64,000 nucleotides of DNA from Steinernema hermaphroditum (GCA_030435675.1 CM059625.1:15686001-15750000); one strand, 5' to 3'. Counted from the stretch's first letter, positions 35,127 to 48,657 are shown. The notes: generated by a model not told the origin, from the sequence alone. Numbers and translations are program-made.

Positions 35127-38100
35127 TCACTTCTCTGCCCTGAAAAGGTACATTGATCGTATTTTTAGACGAACAGGTACATACTTTAATTTTTTGTATT
35201 GTTCGCGGTCTACTCCTTCGACAGCCGGTTCACAGTCGTATGAGAGAAGCATCAGTTCTATAATGAATGACAATTAGCATGTCCAAGCGCTGTTGATTGA
35301 AAGCGCATGATTTTTTTGATATATCAATGCGTCTGTTTGCCTTACCCTTTTCCGAATACGCTGGGCTGAGAAGAAGGTACTGTAGAACAGCTGGATGCTT
35401 CGGAAACGGACAAGATCGCCGCTTCCAATTATTGAAATTGTAGATGTTGTCGGCTAGTTGAGAAAAAACCTGAATCAATACGAACTGATAGCCATTATTT
35501 TTCTCTCTCCTACAGCGTAGTTTAAATGGCCGTTAGCAAGAGGACGTCTGCATCTCGTGTAAATCAGAAGGAGATCCTTAAGAAGAAGGGCGAAAAATGG
35601 AATAATGATCTAAATAAAATTAATATTGATCAGTGTTCATCGTTCCTGTCCCTTACAGTTTCAAGTTCGTTCTTAGCGCCTTCCGATCGCCAAATAGCCG
35701 CCTTGAGAGTTGCTCGATAGCTGGTGAAATTTCCGGATGGGTCAAGCTGATGTTGCAGAATTTCAAGTTTGCTCTTTTCTACTCGAGTCCACTAGGATAT
35801 AACGCTTAAATCCGGGCTATGAAAGGTAAATTACAGTTTTCTTGAGTCTAGAAACCGCCGGCAGCGACAACCCTGCTACAATGGCCATCAAAGAGTTGAA
35901 ATTTCCGACGTTGATACACTCCTTGGCGACATCAATCAGATATTCAATGGTTTTAACGCGACACCGCTTTCTAGAGTGGCGTAGAATCTCGCCGGCGATC
36001 ATGTCGGTGACCTGATTGAACCAATCGACGTAATGTCCAATGTTGCCCGTTTGCTCGCAGTTAAGCTGAAACGATTGCTTGACGTCATCACTTTTTTCGA
36101 GTTCGGCTTTCTCATATTGAGTAAGATGACCTCTTACGTTTGCTGAGCTTATAAACATTAAAGAAAAAAACGTCTTAAACCTAAACTTTTGCGCACCTTT
36201 GGGCGCCTGTGCAAGATATGTAAAAATAGATGCTGTGCCCCTTTTCTTTTCTAGTTCCTGTTCCCAATCGAGAAATGTTTATTTCATTCCGCCATGTTTT
36301 ACAGACACCTGTTGTTCTTAACTGCGAACTTTCTATTTTCCTCGAGTCATGTTGTTCACGGTCCCAACATGCGTCATCCTTTGAGCCCCCTGCCGTTTTT
36401 AGAATCTCGTTTAGAAACGCGCCCATCGCGTGCGCGTACTTTCTAATGCAAGAGACATTAATTGCTAATCACTTAAGTAATTCGTTTCCCCTTCGCAACA
36501 CCATTCCCGGAAGGGCATCTCGCATACATAATATGATGTCATGCCCTAAGCATCTGGTGAGAAACGAGATCTTCCTTACTTTTCCACCAGAGTCGATCTT
36601 GTTTGCGGCGAGTGCAAGAATGAACTCATCGGCGCCGATCATGCTAAGTCTCTCCAGTTCAATGTGGGTCAGCTGCTGTGCTATGACTGCCGGACTGGTT
36701 CCCAGTGTGATTAGACCACTCTAAAAATGTTGCTTTTACCAGAGGTATCCATGATGCCCCTTTACCGGTTGCTCACTCTGCAGTGGCGCCGCCTCGACCT
36801 TCTTTTGAATACTCCTGAGAGCTGCCTCATATCGCAACACGCGGTGCAGCTGCAACAGAACACGCGTACTTATGAATGGGCCAAACCGTACCCACCGCAG
36901 TGCACAACTGAGCCACAAGGTCGTCGGCCCTTTGTTTGCAGTTGGAGTCGACCGCGCAGAGACTGAGCAGCTCCTTGAGACGCTGCTGCATCGGAGTGCT
37001 CCGGAAGTCGAGCGGCACGTTGTCGACCCATTCCGAGCAAAGGAGGTACACGTTGTCGAACATTCGTTGGCGAGACTCTTTGCGGAAGTTTTCAGAATTC
37101 GAGTTTTGTTCGAACATGCAGTGCTGCAATAATTACGTTCAACCGTTGTGATAATTAGTGCTTTCTTTGCTGAAAAGACCAAGAATGGAAATGACAAAAA
37201 AAAGATAAAAGACACAAAGAACGAGCAGGAACTATGCTCGCCGAGATGAATGAGCTAAGGACAATGTGAGAATGTGTCCTACCGCATGTCCACAATCAGC
37301 CTCTCCTCATTTTACTGTTCACTTTCACTGTCCTCAATGTACGGTTTCCTATTCATTCGCCAAATTACTCAATGTTGTCCTTTCGCTTAAGCAGCCGTGC
37401 CCCAATTTCCAGCATTTTGTGACCATGCGCCAAATCGAATTGGTCACTTTTAACAACAATTTTAAAGCTGTTTAATGGCTCGCAAAAAAAGCGCATGCCA
37501 ATTTATTCCCAAAACAGAAGGGCTCCTTTGCAAGAACTCGATCTTTGCCCGTGTTCGCGCCACGGCCGATTGGCGCGATTTAATGGAGGTGAACGGAATT
37601 GTCGATTGAAAAACAAATTGTCATAATGGAGTGGACAATTTCCGTTTTGCGCTTTTCACTTTTCGTGTTTTTGCCAGACCGAAATGTAATTAAATGGGGG
37701 AGGAAATGTCGAAAACAGCGCAAATTTTGGCAAACAGAGCGGAGCTTTTTCAATTTGTGGATTTTAAACACACGACTTTTATGAAGAATGCTTCATCGTC
37801 GAATCAAAAAGCACTAAAACATTTCCGGTGAAAATAATAGTAAGTAGATCGTTTGCCTTCTAGTTGGATCTTTGCCTTCTTGATTAATTCATAACGTTTC
37901 CCAGAGTTTTTATTACATTAAGGCAGCGAAATCTTGTAGCTTGAACACCGAGATGGTTACGCGAGTGCACATTCCAACACATCCATCTCCAACTTATTCT
38001 TTCTTGCCCGAAAAAAACCCCGAATGACTGATCTACGCTCTTAATCACAAATCCCCGAGGCGTTGCAAGACGTGACTCGCAATTTTTCGACACCCCGCAT

Positions 38101-39477
38101 CAGCATGCTGTCACTGAATTCCGGCGTTGTCTTTCGACGACGCATGCACATTGTGCGTGCGAATTGTTTATTTATGAGTTGCGCGCCGTTTGAGTGGATT
38201 GGATAGTTCTCATCGTTGTCGTCGTGTGTGGTGCGCACGAGAGCGCTAACATCTGGAACCGGAAAGCGGGAACTCACTTGGACGATTTTCTGCATGAGAT
38301 CGGATGGTGAGATGAAGGTTCGCAAGTTGAGTAAGAGGGTGAATATGTAATGACGTGGTGGACAGTAGTCGCGCGTCGGTAAGAGTCGTTGGATGAGGGC
38401 TTCCATCGAGCCGCTCAGGATCATTCCGGTATCGTCGAATATAATGTCCTAAATGAAAAGGGTCATGTCTAAGGGGAAGTACAATAGTTAAGAACAAAAG
38501 CACCTTGATAAACGGTGAGTGACAAAACGGATCTGACGACAAGTGATATCAGCAAATTTGACAGCATAAAGCTGAGCAATAAAAAAGGCTCAAAATTAAG
38601 CAACCCACAAAATGTGCTCTAAAAATTCCAATTTTTCAATCCATTTCGGAGTGACATAAGGGGCAACGAATGCTGAGAAGAACCGGACAAAAAATCCCAT
38701 GCAAATAAAAACAATTTTTTTAAGTTTAAGTGCTTTACAAACATCCTGAACTATTTATCTTTTCGAGCTGAATGCCATTCAGAAGTACACACACGCTTTT
38801 AATAAACAAAAACAATTCAGGGATACGGTATTCTGCGCTTCGGTTTAATAGGAAACCTTTGTGAAGTTGAATTTTGAACTGATGCTACCCAAAAAGTCAG
38901 ACATGTTTTATGAGATACTTACGTTCTTGTCGAAATCCGTTTGTCCGTTTCGCATGGCGGTGTTTTTCGAAAGGAAAGTCTTTTCGCGTAGTTCGTCGTT
39001 GCTCCGACTCATCGCAGAGCTGCCAAAGTGGGAGTGTTGATGGTGCTGATGGTGACGGTAACTGTTTACGTCCACACCGGCATTGCTCTGCAACGGGAAG
39101 TGTCACCATAAGTCCTCGAGCCGCGGACACAAGGCCAATCCGGAAAATTAGGGAACCCGCCAATCGCGCCAGACGAGTTTTCGCCAAATGAAAAGGTTGC
39201 CGCCGGCCACCAGCCGACGGCTACTAAAGGGGCTGTCCGCAGAAGGAAGCTCTAATTGAGCTAAGAGGGCGTCAACAATAGCGTGTCGGGGTGAAAAAGT
39301 GGGCAAAAAGTGCTCACTGAGGAGCTGTCCAGTGCGGAGATGGAACGGGGCACTTAAGGGCTGTGAAGGAGAGGAAGAAGAAAGGAGATGAGAAGTCGGC
39401 TGGACTCCGTGGCTACTGTGAGCAGTCATTGGAAGCCGAAGCCGCGAGGAGGCTTTTGTGAGGCGCGGCTGATTCAT
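35127..39477 (-). CDS. RASGEF1-family guanine nucleotide exchange factor, 12 exons
   Basis: Cytoplasmic activator of a Ras/Rap-type small GTPase. Twelve exons give about 593 residues: 39477-39157, 39087-38923, 38448-38278, 37123-36896, 36849-36766, 36720-36580, 36065-35835, 35791-35657, 35609-35514, 35469-35346, 35257-35185, 35139-35127. The RasGEF N domain (REM) begins in exon 3 with LSGSMEALIQRLLPTRDY, a close match to the start of that domain in animal RASGEF1 proteins. The catalytic CDC25-homology domain starts at AQQLTHIELERLSMIG and includes VDWFNQVTDMIAGEIL, NFNSLMAIVAGLSLPAVSRL, DPSGNFTSYRATL, IIPFFALLLKDLL and LANGHLNYA. It ends with HPAVLQYLLLSPAYSEK. The N-terminal exon (low complexity, Ser/Pro/His) and its donor GTTCCC are the least certain parts. 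The final coding piece is only 13 bases. Confidence 0.9.
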
Positions 39478-42400
39478 GACGCCGTGGCAGTGTTGCCTTC
39501 TCTCATAAACAAACAGCCTCGTGAGACAGCATTCTCGTTGCTGTTTCGTGTGTAGTATGAGAGGAAGAGAGAAAGGATTTGAATAAAGAATTGAAGAAGT
39601 CTTGGCCGAAGGCGATCTGATGGATTATGGTGTCTGAGAATATAAACAAATTTAATCTCGTGACTCATTGATGGAATTTTTGCTTAAATGATTCCTCTAT
39701 AATAGAATAGTACGCAGAGTATATGACTCATATGAGTGGCCACAATGGAGAAGAATTTAATTCATAGTAATGGCAGTGGTGTAGAAAAAAAAACAAAGAA
39801 ATTTTGTTGTAACGAAATTGCACTTCTTCTCTCTCTTCTTGAAGATTCTAAGGATTCTTAGTTTTGAGGATCACATGCACCGAGAAAGGCATCTTGTATA
39901 AGATTGCGAAAATGAAATGTGGCCAAAACGTGGCCAGAACGAGTCCAATCCAGATCACTAATCATGTTAATGCGAGTAACAAGAATGTGTAAACAAGCCT
40001 CATCTTTTTCGTTTTAATGTGCACCCATTTGTCATTCTCCCAAAGTTTTCACCCCTCAAAATACGGATTCAAATTGCTTATAATTGAGTTGCTGCTTATC
40101 GATGCTCTCCAAGAGCCTCAGGCCGAATAACACAGGGTGATAACCATAAATCGTGATGGTCACAAGCAGTCATAACGATGAATTACAACCTTACAGCCCT
40201 ATAGCGGAACTAGTTGCGCGAATGCCGACCACCCACAGAGACCGTTGCGGAAATCGGCCGGCAGTCTGAAAGGACTGCTGCAAAAGGGAGGCCGGAAGGA
40301 GGGAGGCGAACGATTGTCGCGCACGCATAAAACTTTTAAGGCGAATTAATTAATTTCCTCTCCACGCTTCAGGCGTCCAAATCGTTTGCCTACGCCGTCG
40401 GTGACTGCTGGTAGTTGCAGAAGCGCGCAGAGGCAAAGTGAAGGAGGAGCCCCGGCGTGTTGGTGACGCTGTCGAGGGCCACGGACGCACATTAAGATAT
40501 TACATTTGAGGAAGATGAAGGGGCGGAAGGCGGACGGACCAAGGTAGGAAAGGTATCCACCTCGCGCGCCCGCTGCGGTATCGGGTACGCCAATGTAAAC
40601 AGCGGACGTGTGCGCGAGTAGCACTCTGCACAAACAAGCCGCAGAACGCCGAAAGGGATCGGAAATTGAGGCAAACGCTAAGTGTGCTGCAAGACGTTAA
40701 CCCTTAAAATGGGGTGAAAGGGTAGACGCCTGTCGATGACTCAGTCACCGATTGCGTAATGGGAAGGCGCTTTAAGAATCGTAAAAAATGTACTTTAATG
40801 GTGTTGGGTAAAGTTACAGACGTCGATTACCAATGGACAAGCAATAGAGTAGGCTATTTGAACCCTGAAGAAAAGGAAACATCCCGCCCTCTGGATTTTT
40901 GTGATTATCTAGGCCGCTGTTTTTTCTGAGCGAAAACAAATTGTTCAAAACAACGAAATGAATGTGGAGGTATCCAAATCTAAATTGACTGGCAATTAAA
41001 AAACTGCTACATGTGCCCAAAGGCGCAAAACAATCCAAGATTTCTGATCTCTTTTCAGCTTTCATCAGCACTCGAAAACAACTGAAGAGAAAGAGCGACT
41101 TGTTCTGGAAGGCGAATTTGCAACGAAGTGCTGGAACCCGTTCATAAAATAAGGTTTATTCATCCATATGAATCATTGACCATATGAATCACAAGGAATA
41201 ACGAAATCGGGCAAGTAATGTGATCAAACACTCTCACAAATTTATGTTTTCCACAGTCGTTTCCCAACCGAAAACCTTAGTTCGAAAGCTTTTATTCAAT
41301 TAAGTGTTATGTTAAATAAAAGTTTTTTTTCCGTGGTTTAACGGATGGTGATTGCAGGTTTTTCATTAGAGACCGGTCAACCGTGCCAAATAGGCAAAGA
41401 GAGTCTTTAGGAAGTCAGCATAGTCAAAGACAGGATTTTACTGTAGAGAAAGGACATACGTCGCCGAGAACGAGCAAATCTGGTACAATGGCAATGGGAT
41501 TAAAACCGTACGTTCGACCCCATGCACCTCAACACGACAATGGTTTCCAATTTCTGGAATCACTCTAGTCGACCCTCTTTCCGTGCGCTGAGTGCAGCAT
41601 GCACATGCTCGGACTATTAATGTCACCTTGTCGCGCGGTGTGCGCGAATTGCGCAACCGTTCCGCGCTCTCGCGCAGCTTGTGCCCTGCTGCTCCGGACA
41701 GAGAGCGCTAATTGCCCATCGAGTGACAGCTTCGCTGGACCGACCACACAGATCGAGTGCTTGCAGCGGTCGCAGAGAACATTTATTCTCCGATCGGTCT
41801 GAGCAAAGGCGCATGAGCTTGAGCGGAGAGTGTGTCTGATTCCCACGGGGATGCGTGCATGGTGCAGTCATGAAGCGGGCGACGCCGGCATATCAAATAA
41901 AAATAGTTTTTGAGTAATTAAGCCCGCCGAAACGGCAACATATGGGACATGTTGCGAAAGGGAGCAGAGTTTTAATTATGGGATCTGCTTCGAGTAGGGT
42001 TGGCTGTTGTACTTGCGTGCTCATATGTAGAAACAAAAGAGCTGGAATGATGATTAATGATCTTTCCGAAAACAATTCGTGGTGTCAAGTGATGTGTCAT
42101 GGATTGTTTTGGCAAGTTTGATCAAAACAATATGTTTCTTGCATGGCGCATGCAATGGAATATTGTGATGATCGGAAAGGTTATTTAAAAGATAGTTTAA
42201 CTGTAATATACTGCATTCAATTCGGAAATGAAAACTCCGAAGCTTAATGCAAACATTTGAACATAGGCGGCAGTCCAAGAGGATATTTGAGGGTGGATAA
42301 ATTGTCAAATGTAGCATAGAAACTGAATAAGAGATTCGGCAAATTACTCAGCGAACAGTAACCGGTTACACTTCAACCTTATAGGAGAAAAGACATTAAT

Positions 42401-44008
42401 TATATGCCCCAAAATAGAAAAAAATCTAGCAAAGAAATTCATATCAATAACAGTGTAAGCTAATAAGAACGATAATAGAACAGACGGTGTAGAAAAGCGC
42501 AATGTGAGTTTAGGCGACTTTACGATGAAAGAAGAGACTTCTGCCAAGTCGTTGGTTGAAAGCACAAGAGCGATTTTTCAAACAACGTCACTGGAACGCC
42601 ATTTCCGGACCACCCCTAAACCCCGGCGCACATGCAAGAAGCGTAAATTAGTTGAAGAGTAGATTATGGCCTGCACCGGGCATTAAGACGCAAGCAGTCC
42701 AACGTCCGACTTGTGCTAAGTAGCCCTTAAGTCCGATGTCAAACAATCGGAGCTGGTGGATGAACGCTGAGAAGATGGGAGCGAAGAACCAGTGGCTCTT
42801 TCTGTCGTTCGCGCATGAAACAACATCATATCCGCGCGCGCGCCGCTCGCACTGCTGTAATCCGTTTATCTGCGGACGGTACAGATGAAACGAACGTTGC
42901 TGTTTCTGTCTATCTGTCGCCTGGCGCGTTTCGGGTGGCGCGTGCGCGACTCGTCATCGTCGTCGTCGGCGGCGACCTTGATCGAAAAACAATTTTGTGA
43001 TGCTCTTTGGATAAACGCGATCGCGCCACAATATCGGTCAGTCCGGTGGGCGGCTGCCACTGGAAGGCGCGCCCATGTTTCGCGCACTTCCAGAGAACAC
43101 ACAAACACACCGGCGAACGTTTTGTTTCGTCCCATATATCACAAACATATTAAGATACAACGATGGTGAGCGAAGATGATCGAATGCGCGGAGAAGAAAA
43201 GATGCTGGAAAGGGGAACGACGTGACGCACGTTCCGAATCGCGCCGGTGGCTCTAGGCGCTGATGCTTTGTTAAAACAGTGAGATACATAATGGAGTGAT
43301 CATGACGGGGGCGATGAAAGAAACACGCGCAAAACTTTCGGCGATCAAGCGTCCCACAATCGGGTGGCGGACCTGTTTGACGTGTCTAAGCCTACAATTA
43401 AATTTCGGACAATCAGTTTGTTCATTGGTGTTTCATAGAACAAAAACAGCAACACCTAATGTCATTTTAGACTAATTGCCGCAATGATTTTTACAAAATA
43501 CCGGATGTGGGGAAAGAGACGAGTTTCAGCTTATTTTAAGGAAGCTGTCGAACAGTTTGAGCACATCATGTTTTGTGGTCTTTACGTACAGTTTAAAGTG
43601 TAAGAACAGATGATAGCAGATCTGAGTTCTCGGATTGGGTCTATGGGAATACTTTACAGAAACTCATAACGCAATCGGAAGAGAAAGAAGCTCACAATCA
43701 GGCTATAAGTCAATGGTGGCTATAACTCAACATTTCTAAGTGTAGATTTCAAATGGCAAGAAAGACAGGCTATTTACCCCAACATCTCAGCTCTTTCCCT
43801 AGCTTTTGTGCCTGATCAAACGGTTCACAGTGCTTACAGTCACAATTCAGAGGTTCCCCAAAATCGGGCTAAATGGGTATTATTTGATATCCCGGCATAA
43901 ACCATTAAATTTGCGCTGCGTAAAGTACAGGCACGCGTCGGGCTGGTAGAAGTCATAAGAGCATAAAAGCACATTGCACTTTGGATAACAACAACAGTGC
44001 AGAAGTGG
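39478..44008. other. Long intergenic region with GC-rich islands
   Basis: Upstream of the RasGEF gene. Three GC-rich patches (about 40.20-40.65, 41.56-41.88 and 42.78-43.30 kb) lie in AT-rich DNA. They have overlapping open frames on several strands but no domain, so they are better read as promoter or non-coding exon candidates than as genes. Confidence 0.4.
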
Positions 44009-45472
44009 GACAACAGACTACTTTTGAAAACTGCAAACACAATTGAATCTTGTGATCACCACCAATTGAAGAAGGTGGTTAGTAATGCTGCTATAAAATG
44101 CCGCTCTTAAAAGGGGCTTCGCCGTTCACTGCTGAATATCGTTTCATACCTTTTACAGATCACCGCACCTTGAAGCAAGAAATCAAAAATTAACGCCTTC
44201 ACTGCACCTGTGACCCCTATAAGAACAAACGCAATTAGGAAACATCAACAAACCGCTCCTCGATCATCCGCCCCCAGAAAGAGACCTGTTTGTGAGGAGG
44301 AAGAAAAGCTAAGAGTACTGGCAAGCAGCAGGCTGCTGCCGTCTGCGCTACATTTTATGTATGGGAAGAGCGGGACGAATATGCAAATTGGCTACATGAG
44401 AAGAGTGATCACCGCCATAAAACATCTTGCGCACACCCGCTCTGTGTACCGATATGACGGAGTAGGGGGAGTTTTAGGGCTTGATTGTGGATGCTTACCT
44501 GCCTCGCCATGGAGTGATGGTGAGAAGCAGAACTGCTGAGGTGTACGGGCTGCGTTCGGAGGCTCTGAAATGGTTGTAATGCGAATAGTTCACGTGAGTC
44601 AACGAATTCACTTAAGTTGAAACTTAATTAATTTTCCTTCCTATTTTGAATTCATCAAAGGGCACGCAAGGTAAGCCCAAAGGAAGATGTTCTAAAAATA
44701 GGCACGTCCTCGTTTCGACAGACCTTGTATGTAATCAATACAGGTTCAAGAGCACTCGCACAGCGAGAATAGTGCAAGATGATGCTGATGACACCTTTAA
44801 AAACACTGTGGTGCAATGCTGCCCACCAAAATAGGATGAGATTATAATTCTGATTGACATACTTAGAAGAGTACTTAAAATAACCAGTAAAGCAAAATCG
44901 ACGTTATCAACGTAATCACAAGAACCACTACTGTTGAACTGGGCAGTTACCGGTCACGCACATCTACGCCATTAAAGGCACATATCGAATGAGTAACATC
45001 GACTTATGCCACTGGCAGCAAAGCAGTCAAATGAAGGACCCACCATTAAGATGTCCATAAAACCACTCAATTGAAAGATGCCAAAACACCGCCTAGTTGT
45101 ATAATCAGCGCGAGACCGAACTCACGCCTAATGTGCCGATCCAAGAAGGTGTTAATTCCCCGGTGCTTTTAAGCACCGCAACCTCCTATCCCATAAATCG
45201 ATCAAAGAAAAAACCTTTTTAGACCGCTGCACCAGGAGACTTCTCGATCGACAATAACATTCCGGACGATTGCAGTACATAATCGCATGCACTAAGTGAC
45301 AGTTTCCGCGAATAAAAGAGTGTCGACCGACTGTCGTACAATTTCCTCAGTGCATAAATCGCCGAATAGTCTCCGCTTCGCTCGCCGAGTCTCGCGTGAT
45401 GTCCTCTTTGTCTCCGATTTAACCTGTGGGTGGTAACTGGGTTGCATGCAACATTCGCGCGTCAATCGGCAG

Positions 45473-46058
45473 ATGGTCGCGTTTTCCGGTTGAGCATCAC
45501 TTTCCGTAAGACCACCTGCGAATCCACGCTAATCAAAGAGCCACATACGGGCGATAGTTTTTTGGGGTTAATTTGTCGTTCTGAAGGTCGCCGAAACGAT
45601 GTCGGTTTTTTCTCTGGCATCTATTTTCGATTTTCTAATTGCCCGAGGGTTAACCAGAACATGGAGTACAACTTCAACATAGTGATGACGATCTTCAACT
45701 CCTCGAAGAAAACAATCGGCAGTCAACACATGAATTAACGTCCGTTATTTTACGGTCTCTTCAGATTGGTCTTCAAGTCGAAAGTGAGAGCTTGGATCCC
45801 ACACGACGTCAGCTACAGCTAGAAAGGACACAGAGCTTCAATTACCTTTGCTCTCTTCTGCAGCTTCAACAAAATGCCGTTCTTACCATGCCTAATGATA
45901 GTTGGCAACCGTCAACTTCCGGGGAAGTGTCAGCGGATGGCTCCCGGAAAAAAAATAAAATACCTCATGAACACAAGTCCAAATTTCGCCAACAAAACAT
46001 TGATACTATGCGTTTGGTGAGATATGCAAGTCGCCTTCTTTTGAAAGCACAAGAATGA
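45473..46058 (+). CDS. Possible MATH-like gene fragment (copy 1), two exons
   Basis: Candidate exon 45473-45681 (acceptor CGGCAG; the frame stays open to a stop at 45736-45738) reads FLGLICRSEG, GFFSGIYFRFSNC and NMEYNFNIVMTIFN. The order and spacing resemble the middle strands of a MATH domain. A second exon, 45765-46058, follows acceptor CTCTTCAG and encodes 97 residues ending RLVRYASRLLLKAQE and a stop, with AATAAA 45 bases later. Joining the two in phase needs a weak donor (GTGATG at 45682). If that donor is not used, the MATH-like part is truncated by the stop. No start codon or upstream exons were resolved. Treat as a partial or decayed gene; the family assignment is tentative. Confidence 0.35.
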
Positions 46059-46103
46059 GGCGCCATTCTCACAGCTTTTGCACACTTAGACGGTCTCCCC
46101 ATT

Positions 46104-46109
46104 AATAAA
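46104..46109 (+). other. Poly(A) signal, copy 1 fragment
   Basis: AATAAA 45 bases after the stop at 46058, in the same orientation. It supports 45765-46058 being a real terminal exon. Confidence 0.45.
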
Positions 46110-48020
46110 CCGAAATTTTCAGTGCTTTAAACCAATATTTGATCTCTATGTCGATGTTCTGCACGTTTCGAATAAATTGATCGAGAGGTGAAAGGAAAAT
46201 ATTTGTGTTAATGTTGCAAACGGGAGGCATTAAACCATGGTTTAGTGCATGTTTACGACAGGAAACAGTCATTAACGGGCGAACGAGATTTCGAGGGCAG
46301 GCAATAAAAATTCAATGTTGTGCGTACTTAGTGAATGTTCATCGAAACAGCGGGTGGCAGAAGAATAACACCGAATTGACCATGAGATTACAAGTTTCGT
46401 TTGGTTTATTATGAACATAAAGAAGTCCAACACAAATAGCCCGAAAGCGTCTGCGCCTTTTTTTCTCTGTAGACTTTTAGCGGCCATCATGGCCACCGTT
46501 AACTTTCATTTACGTCAAAATTTGACAAATGTTTCAGTACATTTATTTCATCAATCGACAACAGACTACTTTTGAAAACTGCAAACACAATTGAATCTTG
46601 TGATCACCACCAATTGAAGAAGGTGGTTAGTAATGCTGCTATAAAATGCCGCTCTTAAAAGGGGCTTCGCCGTTCACTGCTGAATATCGTTTCATACCTT
46701 TTACAGATCACCGCACCTTGAAGCAAGAAATCAAAAATTAACGCCTTCACTGCACCTGTGACCCCTATAAGAACAAACGCAATTAGGAAACATCAACAAA
46801 CCGCTCCTCGATCATCCGCCCCCAGAAAGAGACCTGTTTGTGAGGAGGAAGAAAAGCTAAGAGTACTGGCAAGCAGCAGGCTGCTGCCGTCTGCGCTACA
46901 TTTTATGTATGGGAAGAGCGGGACGAATATGCAAATTGGCTACATGAGAAGAGTGATCACCGCCATAAAACATCTTGCGCACACCCGCTCTGTGTACCGA
47001 TATGACGGAGTAGGGGGAGTTTTAGGGCTTGATTGTGGATGCTTACCTGCCTCGCCATGGAGTGATGGTGAGAAGCAGAACTGCTGAGGTGTACGGGCTG
47101 CGTTCGGAGGCTCTGAAATGGTTGTAATGCGAATAGTTCACGTGAGTCAACGAATTCACTTAAGTTGAAACTTAATTAATTTTCCTTCCTATTTTGAATT
47201 CATCAAAGGGCACGCAAGGTAAGCCCAAAGGAAGATGTTCTAAAAATAGGCACGTCCTCGTTTCGACAGACCTTGTATGTAATCAATACAGGTTCAAGAG
47301 CACTCGCACAGCGAGAATAGTGCAAGATGATGCTGATGACACCTTTAAAAACACTGTGGTGCAATGCTGCCCACCAAAATAGGATGAGATTATAATTCTG
47401 ATTGACATACTTAGAAGAGTACTTAAAATAACCAGTAAAGCAAAATCGACGTTATCAACGTAATCACAAGAACCACTACTGTTGAACTGGGCAGTTACCG
47501 GTCACGCACATCTACGCCATTAAAGGCACATATCGAATGAGTAACATCGACTTATGCCACTGGCAGCAAAGCAGTCAAATGAAGGACCCACCATTAAGAT
47601 GTCCATAAAACCACTCAATTGAAAGATGCCAAAACACCGCCTAGTTGTATAATCAGCGCGAGACCGAACTCACGCCTAATGTGCCGATCCAAGAAGGTGT
47701 TAATTCCCCGGTGCTTTTAAGCACCGCAACCTCCTATCCCATAAATCGATCAAAGAAAAAACCTTTTTAGACCGCTGCACCAGGAGACTTCTCGATCGAC
47801 AATAACATTCCGGACGATTGCAGTACATAATCGCATGCACTAAGTGACAGTTTCCGCGAATAAAAGAGTGTCGACCGACTGTCGTACAATTTCCTCAGTG
47901 CATAAATCGCCGAATAGTCTCCGCTTCGCTCGCCGAGTCTCGCGTGATGTCCTCTTTGTCTCCGATTTAACCTGTGGGTGGTAACTGGGTTGCATGCAAC
48001 ATTCGCGCGTCAATCGGCAG

Positions 48021-48606
48021 ATGGTCGCGTTTTCCGGTTGAGCATCACTTTCCGTAAGACCACCTGCGAATCCACGCTAATCAAAGAGCCACATACGGGC
48101 GATAGTTTTTTGGGGTTAATTTGTCGTTCTGAAGGTCGCCGAAACGATGTCGGTTTTTTCTCTGGCATCTATTTTCGATTTTCTAATTGCCCGAGGGTTA
48201 ACCAGAACATGGAGTACAACTTCAACATAGTGATGACGATCTTCAACTCCTCGAAGAAAACAATCGGCAGTCAACACATGAATTAACGTCCGTTATTTTA
48301 CGGTCTCTTCAGATTGGTCTTCAAGTCGAAAGTGAGAGCTTGGATCCCACACGACGTCAGCTACAGCTAGAAAGGACACAGAGCTTCAATTACCTTTGCT
48401 CTCTTCTGCAGCTTCAACAAAATGCCGTTCTTACCATGCCTAATGATAGTTGGCAACCGTCAACTTCCGGGGAAGTGTCAGCGGATGGCTCCCGGAAAAA
48501 AAATAAAATACCTCATGAACACAAGTCCAAATTTCGCCAACAAAACATTGATACTATGCGTTTGGTGAGATATGCAAGTCGCCTTCTTTTGAAAGCACAA
48601 GAATGA
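48021..48606 (+). CDS. Possible MATH-like gene fragment (copy 2), two exons
   Basis: Identical to the copy-1 fragment at an offset of 2,548 bases: candidate exons 48021-48229 and 48313-48606. The same uncertainties apply (weak donor, no start codon found). Perfect identity between the copies says nothing about selection, because the duplication is too recent. Confidence 0.35.
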
Positions 48607-48651
48607 GGCGCCATTCTCACAGCTTTTGCACACTTAGACGGTCTCCCCATT

Positions 48652-48657
48652 AATAAA
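48652..48657 (+). other. Poly(A) signal, copy 2 fragment
   Basis: AATAAA at the same distance after the stop at 48606 as in copy 1. Confidence 0.45.

Larger units (their letters stand above)
44009..46556 (+). repeat. Tandem direct duplication, copy 1 (2,548 bp)
   Basis: From GACAACAGACTACTTTTG onward this segment is repeated at 46557-49104. All open frames recur with a constant offset of 2,548 bases and identical translations. The only difference I noticed is near the right end (CTCTGTAGACTTTTAG here, CTCTGAGGATTTTAG in copy 2, one base shorter). The identity implies a very recent duplication or an assembly duplication. Confidence 0.95.

Noticed and set aside
44210..44539. 109-codon plus-strand frame, possibly SWIRM-like
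   Set aside because: It has no ATG start, no clear splice context, and the resemblance is limited to a short helical pattern.
45161..45178. CGGTGCTTTTAAGCACCG, resembling a histone 3' stem-loop
   Set aside because: The stem has a purine where histone stem-loops keep pyrimidines, the flanks do not match, and no histone frame lies upstream.
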